A stretch of 64,000 nucleotides of DNA from Planococcus citreus (GCF_003664125.1 NZ_RCCP01000008.1:1-64000); one strand, 5' to 3'. Positions 32,200 to 46,693 are shown, numbered from the stretch's first letter. Made by a program: numbers and translations. Notes: generated from the sequence alone by a model not told the origin.

Positions 32200-33111
32200 G
32201 TGGACATCATGACTGAACAAGTAATCTATATGAATGGTGAATTTGTAAAAAAAGAAGATGCCAAGGTTTCGGTTTATGATCATGGCTTCCTATATGGCGA
32301 CGGAGTTTTCGAAGGCATTCGTTCATACAACGGAAATGTCTTTCGTTTAGAAGAACATCTGGAGCGCCTTTACGATTCGGCTAAATCAGTGATGCTTGAA
32401 ATTCCGCATACTTTCGAAGAAATGACGCAGCTGGTCGTAGAAACGCTCCGGCAAAACAAATTGAAGGATGCGTATATCCGCTTAGTCGTCTCACGCGGAG
32501 TCGGGAATCTCGGGCTCGATCCATTCAGTTGTGCAAAGCCGAATGTCATCGTCATCGCAGAGCCGCTTTCTTTGTTCCCGAAAGCCTTATACGACAGCGG
32601 CATTGAAATCGTCTCGGTCGCTTCCAGAAGAAGCCGCTCAGACGTCCTTAGCCCGAAAGTGAAATCACTAAACTATATGAACAACATCCTAGTGAAGATT
32701 GAAGCTAGCCTGGCGGGTGTCTCTGAAGCACTCATGCTGAACGATCAAGGCTATGTGGCTGAAGGATCGGCCGATAATATCTTCATTGTCCGCAAAAACA
32801 AATTGCTGACGCCTCCCGGTTATGTAGGGGCGCTTGAAGGGATTACGCGCAACGCCATCATGGAGGTCGCAGCTGAAAAAGGTTACCAAATGGAAGAAGG
32901 CGTCTTTACTAGACACGATGTCTATGTCGCAGACGAAGTGTTCCTGACAGGGACGGCAGCAGAAGTCATCGCCGTCATCAAAGTGGATGGACGCGTGATC
33001 GGCGACGGCAAGCCAGGACCTGTCACGAATGACCTGTTAGAAGCATTCCGTGAGCTGGTACAGCAAGACGGCGTTAAAGTGTATAACGAAGAACATCTAA
33101 ACGTAGTATAA
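32200..33111 (+). CDS. ilvE: branched-chain amino acid aminotransferase
   Basis: A 303-residue fold-type IV PLP enzyme that makes Leu, Ile and Val from their keto acids. SVYDHGFLYGDGVFEGIRSYNG near the N-terminus, the PLP lysine in PKVKSLNYMNNILVK and the GTAAEVIAV motif are typical. GTG at 32200 stands 6 bases after GGAG; ATG at 32209 (MTEQVIYMNGEF, 300 residues) is the alternative, with a longer spacer. It is the first gene of the operon and lies before the T-box. Confidence 0.94.
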   Translation: MDIMTEQVIYMNGEFVKKEDAKVSVYDHGFLYGDGVFEGIRSYNGNVFRLEEHLERLYDSAKSVMLEIPHTFEEMTQLVVETLRQNKLKDAYIRLVVSRGVGNLGLDPFSCAKPNVIVIAEPLSLFPKALYDSGIEIVSVASRRSRSDVLSPKVKSLNYMNNILVKIEASLAGVSEALMLNDQGYVAEGSADNIFIVRKNKLLTPPGYVGALEGITRNAIMEVAAEKGYQMEEGVFTRHDVYVADEVFLTGTAAEVIAVIKVDGRVIGDGKPGPVTNDLLEAFRELVQQDGVKVYNEEHLNVV

Positions 33112-33121
33112 ATTCATATGA

Positions 33122-33413
33122 TCAATTCAATGACGAGGTTAAAGCAAATGGAATACAGCATTCACAGAGAGCCGGGGTGGTGGAAGCCGGCAATGCTGCC
33201 AGATGCGACATCCCCTCTGAGTGGAATGCTGAACGGCTTCGGCCTTCTAGGTGTTCCCGGTGACTGCAAGCGACGGGTTATCGTTATCAGCGGATAAGCA
33301 ATTATCCAAGAGGCTGCAAATCGCAGTGAAATAGGGTGGTACCATGAAGCTTTTTCATCCCTATGCAAAGAAGATGTCTTCTTTGTGTAGGGATGGAAAA
33401 GCTTTTTCATTTG
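33122..33413 (+). promoter_or_regulatory. T-box leader before ilvB, probable isoleucine specifier (AUC)
   Basis: Stem I has a basal helix and GA kink (ATTCAAT-GAC), helix GAGG/CCTC (33135-33138 with 33214-33217), CAGCATT/AATGCTG (33156-33162 with 33192-33198), AG bulge AGAGAG (33166-33171) and the GCCGG-GGTGGTG distal loop. At the specifier position, defined by the same spacing as in the cysE leader of this window, stands ATC (33210-33212). The T-box AGGGTGGTACCATG is at 33333-33346; its UGGU fits discriminator A. A 27-bp terminator stem (33347-33404) follows. No promoter is seen after ilvE, so the T-box seems internal to the operon. Confidence 0.9.
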
Positions 33414-33450
33414 CTACTTCCGAAGACTTAAGAAGAAGGAGGCGGAAAGA

Positions 33451-35180
33451 TTGGGAGTAAACGTAAAGGTCAGAGAAGAACTCAAACAAGGATTATCCGG
33501 CAGCGGGGCAGACGTATTAATTCAATCATTGAAACAGCAGGGTGTTGAGATCATTTTTGGCTACCCAGGAGGTGCGGTTCTGCCAATCTACGATGCTTTG
33601 CATCGAAACCCGATCCGACACATATTAGCGAGACATGAACAAGGCGCGATCCATGCAGCGGAGGGCTACGCTAGAGTTTCCGGAAAAGCAGGAGTGGTCA
33701 TTGCAACGTCCGGGCCGGGGGCGACGAACCTCGTCACCGGGATTGCGGATGCCATGCTCGATTCATTGCCACTCGTCATCTTCACGGGGCAAGTTGCTAC
33801 ATCGGTTATAGGAACAGATGCTTTTCAGGAAGCGGATATCGTCAGCATCACACAGCCGATCACAAAGCATAATTACCAAGTGAAAAAAGCGGAAGACTTG
33901 CCGCGGATCATTAAAGAAGCATTCTTCATCGCTTCAACAGGGCGCCCGGGACCGGTCGTCGTCGATATCCCTAAAGACGTGTCGACGATGCTGTTCGCCG
34001 GAAGTGAAGAACAAGGGGATGCAGATGTTTACTTGCCAGGCTATCAACCGACCATCTCGCCGAATTATCTGCAGATCCAAAAAGCAGTGCAATTGCTGTC
34101 CAAAGCGAAAAAGCCTGTGATTCTAGCAGGTGCCGGGGTATTGGCAGCGAGAGCTTCCGAAGAGCTTCAAGCGTTTGTGGAACATCATCAAATCCCGATC
34201 GTGAACACCTTGCTGGGGCTTGGAACAGTCGGCGGCGATCATGAATTGTTCCTCGGCATGGGAGGCATGCACGGAACGTATGCAGCGAACACTGCGATTT
34301 GTGAATGTGATGTCTTACTCAACATCGGGGCCCGTTTTGACGACAGGCTCACCGGCAATTTGGCATCATTCGCGCCGAACGCAGAAGTTATCCATATCGA
34401 TATCGACCCTGCAGAAATCGGGAAGAACGTTCCGACAGCCATTCCGATCGTGTCGGATGCCAAAGCAGCATTGGTCGAGCTATTGAAAAGCAATTTCGAA
34501 AGCCCGGACACAGAAGAATGGTGCGGCAAGCTCAATGCTTACCAAGAAGCTTACCCGCTTCAATATCATCAAAAAGAACGAAAAGGCATCATGCCTCAAC
34601 AAGCCGTCGAATTGATCCACCGATTGACTGGAGGCGACGCGATCGTCACGACGGATGTCGGCCAACACCAAATGTGGACGGCTCAGTATTACCGCTTCAA
34701 CAACCCGCATAACTGGGTGACATCCGGCGGGCTTGGAACGATGGGCTTCGGTTTCCCGGCAGCGATCGGGGCGAAGTTCGCAAGACCGGAAGAAACGGTG
34801 GTGGCTGTTGTCGGCGATGCCGGCTTCCAGATGACTTTGCAGGAATTGTCGCTATTGCAGGAATACCGCTTGCCGGTGAAAATCGTCATCTTGAACAATC
34901 AAAGCCTTGGGATGGTTCGCCAGTGGCAAGAAACCTTCTATGAGGAACGTTATTCCCAATCGATGATGCCCGTGCAGCCGGATTTCGTAAAACTGGCAGC
35001 CGCTTATGATCTCGACGGCTATAAAGTCGAAACGATGGAAGAAGCGGAAGAAGTATTCAAAAAAGCGTTTGAATCAGATGGCCCAGCGCTCATCGATTGC
35101 CGGGTAATCCAACTTGAATGTGTGTACCCGATGGTAGCGCCAGGCAAAGGGCTCAACGAAATGATCGGGGTGAAAGGCGA

Positions 35181-35184
<4 letters not shown>
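33451..35184 (+). CDS. ilvB: acetolactate synthase large subunit
   Basis: A 577-residue ThDP- and FAD-dependent enzyme: two pyruvate give acetolactate, or pyruvate and 2-ketobutyrate give acetohydroxybutyrate. The N-terminal domain has [11 protein letters not shown] and the catalytic glutamate in HAAEGYAR; the C-terminal ThDP motif is [20 protein letters not shown]...NN. TTG start with GAAGGAGG 7 bases upstream. The stop overlaps ilvN (ATGA), which suits equal synthesis of both subunits. Confidence 0.97.
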
Positions 35185-38284
<3,100 letters not shown>

Positions 38285-38313
38285 AAAAGCAAACCCACAG
38301 AGGAGGAATTACT

Positions 38314-39414
38314 ATGGAAAAGACAATCGCAGTATTGCCAGGAGACGGCATCGGACCAGAAGTAACAGAAGCAGCAGTAAAGGTGCTAAAATCCATTGCG
38401 ATGCGCTATGGGCACACATTCCATTGGAAATTCGCGGCGATCGGGGGAGCGGCAGTCGATGAATTCGGTAGCCCGCTGCCAAAAGAAACCGTTGAAGCGT
38501 GTGAAGCGAGCGACGCCATCCTCCTCGGTGCGGTAGGCGGCCCGAAATGGGACAACAACCCCGCAGAACAGCGCCCAGAAAAAGGGCTGTTAAATATCCG
38601 CAAACACTTCGATTTGTTTGCCAACGTCCGCCCAGTCAAAGCGGTACCGGCACTTCTCGGATCTTCCCCATTAAAAGAAGAAATCGCGCGTGAAGTGGAC
38701 ATGGTCATCGTCCGCGAATTGACTGGCGGCTTGTATTTCGGTGAACCGAAACGCCACAATGAAAATTCCGCAGTCGATACACTCGTCTACACGCGAACAG
38801 AAATCGAGCGCATCGTCGACCAGGCATTTGAAATGGCCCGCTCGCGCCGCGGCAAATTGGCGTCCGTCGACAAAGCAAACGTCCTGGAATCAAGCAAGCT
38901 TTGGAGAAAAGTCGTTGAAGAACGCAAGGCCGGTTATCCGGACGTGGAAGTCGAGCATATGCTGGTCGATTCGGCTGCCATGAAATTGATCACTAACCCA
39001 CGGGCATTCGATGTCTTGGTCACAGAGAACATGTTCGGTGATATCTTGAGCGATGAAGCATCGGTCATCACCGGCTCACTCGGCATGTTGCCGTCAGCGA
39101 GCATCCGTTCAGATGGATTCGGCTTGTATGAACCGGTACACGGCTCGGCACCGGATATCGCAGGGCAAAACAAAGCGAACCCATCGGCTGCGATGTTGTC
39201 GGCAGCGATGATGCTGCGCCAATCGTTCGGCATGGATTCAGAAGCATCGTCGATTGAAGATGCGGTCATGAGTGTCCTTGAAGATGGCTATTGCACAGGC
39301 GATTTGTCAGCTTGTGGCAATAAAGTCATCTCAACGGAACGCTTCGTGGAAAAAGTCATCGAAGAATTGGAACGGGAATTCGTGTCGGAACACATCATGT
39401 TTTCCTACGTGTAA
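38314..39414 (+). CDS. leuB: 3-isopropylmalate dehydrogenase
   Basis: A 366-residue NAD-dependent beta-decarboxylating dehydrogenase. The signatures are [14 protein letters not shown] at the N-terminus, [14 protein letters not shown] (substrate and dimer region) and the metal-binding [33 protein letters not shown] stands 8 bases before the ATG. It is in the standard leuABCD order. Confidence 0.97.
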   Translation: MEKTIAVLPGDGIGPEVTEAAVKVLKSIAMRYGHTFHWKFAAIGGAAVDEFGSPLPKETVEACEASDAILLGAVGGPKWDNNPAEQRPEKGLLNIRKHFDLFANVRPVKAVPALLGSSPLKEEIAREVDMVIVRELTGGLYFGEPKRHNENSAVDTLVYTRTEIERIVDQAFEMARSRRGKLASVDKANVLESSKLWRKVVEERKAGYPDVEVEHMLVDSAAMKLITNPRAFDVLVTENMFGDILSDEASVITGSLGMLPSASIRSDGFGLYEPVHGSAPDIAGQNKANPSAAMLSAAMMLRQSFGMDSEASSIEDAVMSVLEDGYCTGDLSACGNKVISTERFVEKVIEELEREFVSEHIMFSYV

Positions 39415-39433
39415 ATGGAAGGGGCACTCTGCT

Positions 39434-40852
39434 ATGGCAAAAACGATTATTGAAAAAATCTGGGAACAGCATATTGTATTCGAAGAGCCGGGAAAACCCG
39501 ACCTGTTGTATATCGACCTTCATCTCCTGCATGAAGTTACTTCCCCGCAGGCGTTTGAAGGCTTGCGCCTGAACGGCCGAAAAGTGCGGCGTCCGGATCT
39601 GTGCTTTGCGACGATGGACCATAACGTGCCGACGCGCAATCGCTCAGTGATCAAAGACCCGATTTCCCGTAAGCAAATCAAGACGCTTCAGGAAAACTGT
39701 GATGAGTTCGGGGTGCCGCTTGCTGGGATCAATCACCCCGACCAAGGCATCGTCCACGTCATCGGGCCGGAACTCGGCCTTACACAACCCGGCAAGACGA
39801 TTGTCTGCGGCGATAGCCATACGTCCACGCACGGAGCGTTCGGCGCGTTGGCATTCGGCATCGGCACAAGTGAAGTAGAGCATGTGTTGTCGACGCAGAC
39901 GCTGTGGCAGTCCAAGCCGAAAACGATGGAAATCCGCATCGACGGTGAGCTTGGCTTCGGTGTTTCCGCAAAAGACGTCATTCTTGCGATCATCTCGAAG
40001 TACGGCGTCGATATGGGGACAGGGCATATCATTGAATACACCGGGGAAGCGATCCGCAATTTATCGATGGAAGAACGCATGACGATCTGCAATATGTCCA
40101 TCGAAGCGGGTGCACGCGCCGGCCTTGTCAGCCCAGACGAAACAACAGTCGAGTATTTGCGCGGCAGAAGAAACGTCCCAGAAGGTGATGCGTTCGAACA
40201 AGAAGCCGAACGTTGGCTGGCGCTTGCGACAGATGAAGGCGCGAGCTACGACGTGTCGCACACGATCCATGCGGACGACATTTCCCCATTCGTTACATGG
40301 GGCACCAACCCGTCAATGGGTTCAGGTATTGCCGAACACGTGCCGACAGCGGCAGATTACGACAAGCAAGAAGACCGGGATGCTTTGCGCCAAGCGCTTG
40401 CTTATATGCAATTGGAAGAAGGCGCCCCGTTGTCATCCATCGCGATCCAGCATGTCTTTATCGGCTCATGCACGAATGCCCGCCTCAGCGATTTGCGGGC
40501 AGCGAGTGAAATTGTCAAAGGCAGAACGGTGCATCCGTCGGTGACGGCGATTGTCGTACCGGGCTCTGAAACCGTCAAGCGTGCAGCTGAAGCGGAAGGG
40601 CTTGACCGAGTGTTCTTGCAGGCAGGCTTTGAATGGCGCGAGACAGGCTGCAGCATGTGCCTGGCAATGAATGAGGATGCTGTACCGGCAGGCGAGCGCT
40701 GCGCCTCCACTTCGAACCGCAATTTTGAAGGGCGCCAAGGCGCAGGCTCCATGACGCATTTGGTGTCACCTGTGATGGCGGCAGCTGCAGCCATCGAAGG
40801 GCATTTGACGGACGTCCGCAATTATATGAAAGAACCTGTGCCCTCAGCATAA
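39434..40852 (+). CDS. leuC: 3-isopropylmalate dehydratase large subunit
   Basis: A 472-residue aconitase-like subunit with one 4Fe-4S cluster. The cluster cysteines are in [16 protein letters not shown] and in [11 protein letters not shown], and DHNVPTRNR and [26 protein letters not shown] are family motifs. ATG at 39434, behind GGAAGGGG, gives the family N-terminus [13 protein letters not shown]; the longer frame starting inside leuB is not used. Confidence 0.97.
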   Translation: MAKTIIEKIWEQHIVFEEPGKPDLLYIDLHLLHEVTSPQAFEGLRLNGRKVRRPDLCFATMDHNVPTRNRSVIKDPISRKQIKTLQENCDEFGVPLAGINHPDQGIVHVIGPELGLTQPGKTIVCGDSHTSTHGAFGALAFGIGTSEVEHVLSTQTLWQSKPKTMEIRIDGELGFGVSAKDVILAIISKYGVDMGTGHIIEYTGEAIRNLSMEERMTICNMSIEAGARAGLVSPDETTVEYLRGRRNVPEGDAFEQEAERWLALATDEGASYDVSHTIHADDISPFVTWGTNPSMGSGIAEHVPTAADYDKQEDRDALRQALAYMQLEEGAPLSSIAIQHVFIGSCTNARLSDLRAASEIVKGRTVHPSVTAIVVPGSETVKRAAEAEGLDRVFLQAGFEWRETGCSMCLAMNEDAVPAGERCASTSNRNFEGRQGAGSMTHLVSPVMAAAAAIEGHLTDVRNYMKEPVPSA

Positions 40853-40870
40853 CGGAAGGAGGAACTGAAT

Positions 40871-41464
40871 TTGAAACCCATCAATGAAATCTCGAGCGTC
40901 TTAACGCCGCTCGACCGCAAAAACGTCGATACCGACCAAATCATTTCAAAGGAATTCCTCAAGCGCATCGAGCGCACAGGGTTCGGGAAGTATTTGTTCT
41001 ATCATTGGCGCTTTCATTCAGACGGCACGCCTAATCAAGATTTTGTCTTGAACGACCCCCGCTTCCAAAGCTCCGAGATCCTTGTGGCGCAGGAAAACTT
41101 CGGCTGCGGCTCGTCTCGTGAACACGCGCCATGGGCCATCCTGGACTACGGTTTCCGTGTCGTCATCTCGCCGAGTTATGCGGATATCTTCTATAATAAC
41201 TGTGTGAAGAACGGCATCTTGCCGATCCGCCTCGAAGAAGCGGAAGTGGCTGCCTTGCTGGAAAAAGGCAAACAGGCGCCGTACCGTCTTGATGTCGACT
41301 TGAAACACCAAACGGTGACAGCAGAAGACGGCGCCAGCTATTCATTCGACATCGATCCGTACTGGAAAGAAATGCTGTTGAACGGCTGGGATGAGATCGC
41401 CTTGACGATTCAATACGATTCCTATATCCAGGCATATGAAGAAAAAACACAACAAGCCCAATAA
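40871..41464 (+). CDS. leuD: 3-isopropylmalate dehydratase small subunit
   Basis: A 197-residue swivelling-domain partner of LeuC. DRKNVDTDQIISKEFLKRI and the substrate-binding GCGSSREHAPWAILDYG are typical. TTG start, GGAAGGAGG 8 bases upstream. It ends the ilv-leu operon at a strong terminator. ilvD and ilvA, also needed for the pathway, are not in this window. Confidence 0.97.
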   Translation: MKPINEISSVLTPLDRKNVDTDQIISKEFLKRIERTGFGKYLFYHWRFHSDGTPNQDFVLNDPRFQSSEILVAQENFGCGSSREHAPWAILDYGFRVVISPSYADIFYNNCVKNGILPIRLEEAEVAALLEKGKQAPYRLDVDLKHQTVTAEDGASYSFDIDPYWKEMLLNGWDEIALTIQYDSYIQAYEEKTQQAQ

Positions 41465-41472
41465 AGCACTGC

Positions 41473-41505
41473 CGCTCTTTGCCTTTGGGCAGGGAGCGTT
41501 TTTTT
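41473..41505 (+). terminator. Rho-independent terminator after leuD
   Basis: CGCTCTTTGCC (41473-41483) pairs with GGCAGGGAGCG (41488-41498), TTTG loop, followed by seven T residues. Confidence 0.93.
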
Positions 41506-41532
41506 GTGCCATTCAGGAGCGGTTTTGCTGTG

Positions 41533-41594
41533 TTGACATCATTGTACAGATTTGTTACTTTAGTAAAGTACTTTAACGCTTTAGCAAACTAAAG
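41533..41594 (+). promoter_or_regulatory. control region of the transporter gene: promoter and two inverted repeats
   Basis: A perfect TTGACA (41533-41538) has a weak -10 partner (TTACTT, 41555-41560). TACTTT-AGT-AAAGTA (41556-41570) is a perfect palindrome over that -10 region and CTTTAG-CAAA-CTAAAG (41579-41594) a second one that runs into the Shine-Dalgarno AAAGGAG. The first looks like an operator, the second like an RNA hairpin that could hide the ribosome-binding site. Confidence 0.5.
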
Positions 41595-41606
41595 GAGAAA
41601 TGAACA

Positions 41607-42935
41607 ATGAATGCAGTTATTATCGCCGTTTTAGTGATGCTCATATTGAGCTTGCTTCGTGTCAACGTCGTCTTTGCCTTATTGATCGGCGCACTCGCCG
41701 GAGGGCTTAGCGGAGGGCTTAGCTTCACTGAAACTTTGACTTCCTATACAGATGGTCTCGGTGCAGGGGCGACCATTGCACTGAGCTACGCCATGCTCGG
41801 CGGATTCGCTGTTGCGATTTCGCGTACCGGCATACCGGAATTGCTCGTTGCCGGTGTATTGAAACTGGTCAATAAAGAAGGGGAGGCGACGCGCGAGAAC
41901 TTAGCGAAGGCGCTTATCATCTTTGCGCTGTTCGCGATGGCGATCTTCTCGCAAAACCTGATCCCTATCCACATTGCCTTTATCCCGCTCTTGGTGCCGC
42001 CGATTCTGCACATCCTGAATGAATTGCGCATCGACCGCCGCCTTATCGCCTCGGTGCTGACATTCGGCCTGACGGCGCCATATATTTTATTGCCGTATGG
42101 CTTCGGGTTGATCTTTCATGAGATTCTCGCCACGCAGATGGAACTCGCGGGCATGCCGATCGATATGGCAGACATCCCAAAAGCGATGGCATTGCCAGTC
42201 GCTGGCCTATTCCTCGGCTTAGTCGTTGCGGTTTTCATCTCTTACCGCAAGCCGCGTGATTATCGGACTGTGGAAGCAGCTACTACTATAGAAGAAACTC
42301 CAAAACGGACTGCTTCCGTTAAAGACATCATCGTGACGGTGATCGCCTTGATCGCAGCGCTCTTCGCACAGATCCAAAGCGACTCGATGATCATCGGTGC
42401 ACTTGCCGGGATTCTCATCCTTTACGTCTTCGGTGCAATGAAATGGAAAGAAGCGGATGATGTATTGACGGCAGGCATGCGCATGATGGCCTTCATCGGT
42501 TTTGTCATGATCTCAGCAAATGGATTCGCTTCGGTCATCCAAGCGACTGGTGCCATCGATTCGCTCGTTGAAAATGCAGCAGCTATCTTCGGCGACAATA
42601 AAGGCCTAGCAGCACTCGCGATGTTGATCGTCGGGCTGTTCGTCACGATGGGCATCGGATCGTCGTTCTCGACGATCCCGATCATCGCAGCGATATTTGT
42701 TCCGCTCAGTGTCGAGTTCGGATTCTCGACCTTGGCGATCATCGCTTTGATCGGGACAGCGGGCGCACTCGGCGATGCCGGGTCGCCAGCTTCCGACTCG
42801 ACGCTTGGGCCGACAGCTGGCTTGAACGTCGACGGCCAGCACAATCACATCTGGGATACGGTCGTCCCGACGTTCATCCATTACAATATCCCGCTCGTGT
42901 TATTTGGCTGGATTGCAGTCATGTTCCTGGGATGA
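41607..42935 (+). CDS. Na+/H+ antiporter family (NhaC-like, YuiF-type) membrane transporter
   Basis: A 442-residue integral membrane protein with about 11-12 hydrophobic helices. It starts with a short NhaC-like N-terminal antiporter segment (SLLRVNVVFALLIGALAGGLSGGL) and has repeated GA/GLG motifs and the polar helix stretch GDAGSPASDSTLGPTAGLN near residues 389-407. The family is annotated as Na+/H+ antiporter or amino acid transporter; the substrate cannot be read from the sequence. Placement directly after the leu genes might point to amino acid transport, but a terminator and its own control region separate it. Confidence 0.85.
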   Translation: MNAVIIAVLVMLILSLLRVNVVFALLIGALAGGLSGGLSFTETLTSYTDGLGAGATIALSYAMLGGFAVAISRTGIPELLVAGVLKLVNKEGEATRENLAKALIIFALFAMAIFSQNLIPIHIAFIPLLVPPILHILNELRIDRRLIASVLTFGLTAPYILLPYGFGLIFHEILATQMELAGMPIDMADIPKAMALPVAGLFLGLVVAVFISYRKPRDYRTVEAATTIEETPKRTASVKDIIVTVIALIAALFAQIQSDSMIIGALAGILILYVFGAMKWKEADDVLTAGMRMMAFIGFVMISANGFASVIQATGAIDSLVENAAAIFGDNKGLAALAMLIVGLFVTMGIGSSFSTIPIIAAIFVPLSVEFGFSTLAIIALIGTAGALGDAGSPASDSTLGPTAGLNVDGQHNHIWDTVVPTFIHYNIPLVLFGWIAVMFLG

Positions 42936-42967
42936 GTCCGAAAGATTTCGACTATTACCGTATCGGT

Positions 42968-42995
42968 TGAAACTGAAAAGAATCCTGCTATACTA
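42968..42995 (+). promoter_or_regulatory. upstream promoter (P1) before the S10 operon
   Basis: TTGAAA (42968-42973), 16-bp spacer, TATACT (42990-42995). Its transcript would run straight into the terminator at 43012-43048. Confidence 0.6.
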
Positions 42996-42999
42996 GTAA

Positions 43000-43500
<501 letters not shown>

Positions 43501-43549
43501 TTGGTAAACGAAAATAATAAACATAAAATTTTACAGGAGGTGTGACGAC

Positions 43550-44179
43550 ATGACCAAAGGAATCTTAGGTAGAAAAATCGGTATGACGCAAGTTTTTGCT
43601 GAGAACGGTGATTTGATCCCTGTAACTGTAATCGAAGCTGCTCCAAACGTAGTGCTTCAGAAAAAAACAGTTGAAGTGGATGGCTACGAATCGGTACAAC
43701 TTGGTTTTGATGACAAACGCGAGAAGCTTTCGAACAAACCAGAGAAAGGCCACGTAGCGAAAGCAAACACTGCTCCTAAGCGCTTCATTCGCGAACTTCG
43801 CAATGTAAACTTAGCTGATTACGAGATTGGTCAGGAAGTCAAAGTAGATGTATTCGCAGAAGGCGATGTAGTAGATGTAACAGGAACTACGAAAGGTAAA
43901 GGTTTCCAAGGCGTTATTAAACGCCACGGACAATCACGCGGACCAATGACTCACGGTTCACGTTACCACCGTCGTCCTGGTTCAATGGGGCCTGTTGCTC
44001 CGAACCGCGTATTCAAACAGAAGAAATTGCCTGGTCAAATGGGCGGCAACACGGTCACTATCCAAAACCTTCACATCGTGAAAGTGGATGCTGAGCGCAA
44101 CTTGCTTCTTATTAAAGGGAATGTTCCTGGCGCACGTAAATCATTAATCCGTGTTAAGTCGGCTATCAAAGCTAACTAA
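43550..44179 (+). CDS. rplC: 50S ribosomal protein L3
   Basis: A 209-residue early assembly protein near the peptidyl-transferase centre. [13 protein letters not shown] at the start and the internal [29 protein letters not shown] loop, which reaches toward the active site, are intact. AGGAGGTG is 8 bases upstream. Second gene in the S10 operon. Confidence 0.98.
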   Translation: MTKGILGRKIGMTQVFAENGDLIPVTVIEAAPNVVLQKKTVEVDGYESVQLGFDDKREKLSNKPEKGHVAKANTAPKRFIRELRNVNLADYEIGQEVKVDVFAEGDVVDVTGTTKGKGFQGVIKRHGQSRGPMTHGSRYHRRPGSMGPVAPNRVFKQKKLPGQMGGNTVTIQNLHIVKVDAERNLLLIKGNVPGARKSLIRVKSAIKAN

Positions 44180-44207
44180 TCACATTTAAGGGAAGGAGGA
44201 AACAAGA

Positions 44208-44831
44208 ATGCCTAAAGTAGCGTTACTAAACCAAACTGGTTCACAAGTTGGCGACATCGAATTGAACGATCTTGTCTTCGGCATTGAACCAAATGAATCT
44301 GTACTTTTCGATGCAGTCGTTGCACAACGTGCTTCATTGCGTCAAGGTAACCATAAAGTAAAAAACCGTTCTGAAGTAGCTGGTGGCGGAAGAAAGCCAT
44401 GGAAGCAAAAAGGAACTGGACGTGCCCGTCAAGGTTCGATCCGTTCACCACAATGGCGCGGAGGCGGAGTCGTATTCGGCCCAACACCACGCAGCTATAG
44501 CTACAAACTTCCGAAAAAAGTCCGTCGCTTGGCTCTTCGTTCTGCATTGTCTTCGGCTCTAGCAAACGAAAACCTGATGGTACTTGAAGGATTGGCTTTC
44601 GACGCACCGAAAACTAAGGAATTCACGAAACTCGTGACTGACTTGTCTGTCGGCAAGAAAGCATTATTCGTAACAGCTGACCTTGATGAGAACGTGGCAC
44701 TATCTGCACGCAACATCAAAGGCATGACAGTTGTTCCGGCAAACGGAATCAACGTATTGGACTTGCTTGGCCATGACAAAGTTGTCATGACTAAAGGAGC
44801 CGTAGAAAAAATCGAGGAGGTGCTTGGTTAA
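44208..44831 (+). CDS. rplD: 50S ribosomal protein L4
   Basis: A 207-residue protein whose long loop ([30 protein letters not shown], about 63-92) lines the exit tunnel; the KGTGRARQG stretch linked to macrolide effects is wild type. In E. coli L4 autoregulates the S10 operon, but that mechanism is not assumed here. Stop and rplW start overlap (TAATG). Confidence 0.98.
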   Translation: MPKVALLNQTGSQVGDIELNDLVFGIEPNESVLFDAVVAQRASLRQGNHKVKNRSEVAGGGRKPWKQKGTGRARQGSIRSPQWRGGGVVFGPTPRSYSYKLPKKVRRLALRSALSSALANENLMVLEGLAFDAPKTKEFTKLVTDLSVGKKALFVTADLDENVALSARNIKGMTVVPANGINVLDLLGHDKVVMTKGAVEKIEEVLG

Positions 44832-45115
44832 TGGAAGCACGTGACATTCTAAAGCGTCCAGTCATTACCGAGCGTTCTTCTGAGGTAATGGCGGAGAAGA
44901 AGTACACTTTTGAAGTGGACGTTCGCGCTAACAAAACTCAAGTTAAACATGCAGTTCAGGAAGTCTTCGGCGTTCAAGTTGAGAAAGTCAACATCATGAA
45001 CTACAAAGGCAAATTCAAACGCATGGGCAAACACGCAGGCTACACGAACAAACGCCGTAAAGCGATCGTGAAATTGACTGCTGATTCAAAAGACATCGAA
45101 CTATTCGAAATGTAA
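44831..45115 (+). CDS. rplW: 50S ribosomal protein L23
   Basis: A 94-residue protein at the tunnel exit and docking site for trigger factor and SRP. It begins [20 protein letters not shown], with the conserved RPVITE motif, and has the short loop [25 protein letters not shown] inside the end of rplD serves as its ribosome-binding site; it overlaps rplD by one base. Confidence 0.98.
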   Translation: MEARDILKRPVITERSSEVMAEKKYTFEVDVRANKTQVKHAVQEVFGVQVEKVNIMNYKGKFKRMGKHAGYTNKRRKAIVKLTADSKDIELFEM

Positions 45116-45162
45116 TTGCATAAGTTCTGAACAAGAACTAATCAAAGAAGGAGGGAAACAAC

Positions 45163-45993
45163 GTGGGGATTAGAAAATATAAACCTACCACTAACGGTCG
45201 TCGTAACATGACTAGTTCGGATTTCGCTGAAATCACAACGAACAAGCCTGAAAAGTCGCTTTTGCAACCGACGAAGCGTAAAGGCGGCCGTAATAACCAA
45301 GGTAAAATCACTGTACGCCACCACGGGGGCGGACATAAGCGCCAATACCGCGTAATTGATTTTAAACGTAACAAAGATGGCATTCCAGGTCGCGTTGCTA
45401 CGATCGAATACGATCCGAACCGTTCTGCGAACATCGCACTTATCCATTACGCTGACGGAGAAAAACGTTACATCCTTGCACCTAAAGGTGTTCAGGTTGA
45501 TACGCAAATCATGTCAGGACCAGAAGCAGACATCAAAGCAGGTAATGCTTTGCCGTTGCTTAACATCCCAATGGGTTCTACAATCCACAACATCGAGTTG
45601 AAACCAGGCGGAGGCGGCCAATTGGTACGTTCTGCAGGAGCTTCAGCACAGGTGCTTGGTAAAGAAGGAAAATATGTAACAGTTCGCTTGCAATCAGGTG
45701 AAGTTCGCATGATCCTTGCTACTTGCCGCGCAACTATCGGCGCTGTCGGAAACGAGCAGCACGAATTGATCAACATCGGTAAAGCAGGACGTAACCGCTG
45801 GAAGGGCAATCGCCCAACTGTCCGCGGATCTGTTATGAACCCGAACGATCACCCACACGGTGGTGGTGAAGGACGTTCGCCAATCGGACGTAAATCTCCA
45901 ATGTCTCCATGGGGCAAACCAACTCTTGGATACAAAACACGTAAGAAAACGAACAAATCCGATAAATTCATCGTACGTCGCCGCAAAAAATAA
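45163..45993 (+). CDS. rplB: 50S ribosomal protein L2
   Basis: A 276-residue primary rRNA binder near the peptidyl-transferase centre. [22 protein letters not shown] near residue 55 and the C-terminal [24 protein letters not shown], with the conserved histidine, are intact. GTG is the start codon, with GGAGGG 9 bases upstream. Confidence 0.98.
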   Translation: MGIRKYKPTTNGRRNMTSSDFAEITTNKPEKSLLQPTKRKGGRNNQGKITVRHHGGGHKRQYRVIDFKRNKDGIPGRVATIEYDPNRSANIALIHYADGEKRYILAPKGVQVDTQIMSGPEADIKAGNALPLLNIPMGSTIHNIELKPGGGGQLVRSAGASAQVLGKEGKYVTVRLQSGEVRMILATCRATIGAVGNEQHELINIGKAGRNRWKGNRPTVRGSVMNPNDHPHGGGEGRSPIGRKSPMSPWGKPTLGYKTRKKTNKSDKFIVRRRKK

Positions 45994-46053
45994 TTTGATT
46001 TCGCTGCGGTTCACCGAAAGAACCGTGGTGCAATCACGAAGGGAGGATCCCAA

Positions 46054-46332
46054 ATGGGTCGCAGCTTGAAAAAAGGACCTTTTGTAGACGATCATCTTAT
46101 GAAGAAAGTCGAAGCGCAAAAGGAATCTGAGAAAAAACAAGTGATCAAAACTTGGTCTCGCCGTTCTACAATTTTCCCGACATTCATCGGGCTAACAATT
46201 GCAGTATACGATGGCCACAAACACATCCCTGTATACGTGACTGAAGATATGGTAGGCCATAAACTTGGTGAATTTGCCCCAACGCGCAAATACGCAAGCC
46301 ATGGTGCAGACGATAAGAAAACAAGACGTTAA
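46054..46332 (+). CDS. rpsS: 30S ribosomal protein S19
   Basis: A 92-residue protein of the 30S head in contact with S13 and the A-site tRNA region. [19 protein letters not shown] and the central [42 protein letters not shown] are typical. GGGAGGA is 8 bases upstream of the ATG. Confidence 0.98.
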   Translation: MGRSLKKGPFVDDHLMKKVEAQKESEKKQVIKTWSRRSTIFPTFIGLTIAVYDGHKHIPVYVTEDMVGHKLGEFAPTRKYASHGADDKKTRR

Positions 46333-46351
46333 TTGAGAGGAGGATTTCCCC

Positions 46352-46693
46352 ATGCAAGCAAAAGCTGTTGCTAGAACAGTACGTATTGCTCCTCGTAAAG
46401 TCCGTTTAGTAGTAGATTTAATCCGAGGCAAGCAAATCGGTGAAGCGGTCGCAATTTTGAACCACACTCCTAAAGCAGCATCCATTGTTGTTGAGAAGTT
46501 GTTGAAATCTGCAGCTGCTAACGCTGAACACAATTACGAAATGAACATCGAGAACCTTGTCATCAGCGAAGTATTCGTTGACGAAGGGCCGACTTTGAAG
46601 CGTTTCCGTCCACGTGCAATGGGACGCGCAAGCGCGATCAACAAACGCACAAGCCACATCACACTAGTGGTATCTGAGAAGAAGGAGGGATAA
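46352..46693 (+). CDS. rplV: 50S ribosomal protein L22
   Basis: A 113-residue protein with a beta-hairpin lining the exit tunnel ([29 protein letters not shown]). The hairpin tip GRAS is unmodified. AGAGGAGG is 9 bases upstream of the ATG. Followed by rpsC after 3 bp. Confidence 0.98.
   Translation: MQAKAVARTVRIAPRKVRLVVDLIRGKQIGEAVAILNHTPKAASIVVEKLLKSAAANAEHNYEMNIENLVISEVFVDEGPTLKRFRPRAMGRASAINKRTSHITLVVSEKKEG

Noticed and set aside
39272..39433. N-terminal extension of leuC into leuB
   Set aside because: Homology and the Shine-Dalgarno place the start at 39434; the extension is leuB read in another frame.
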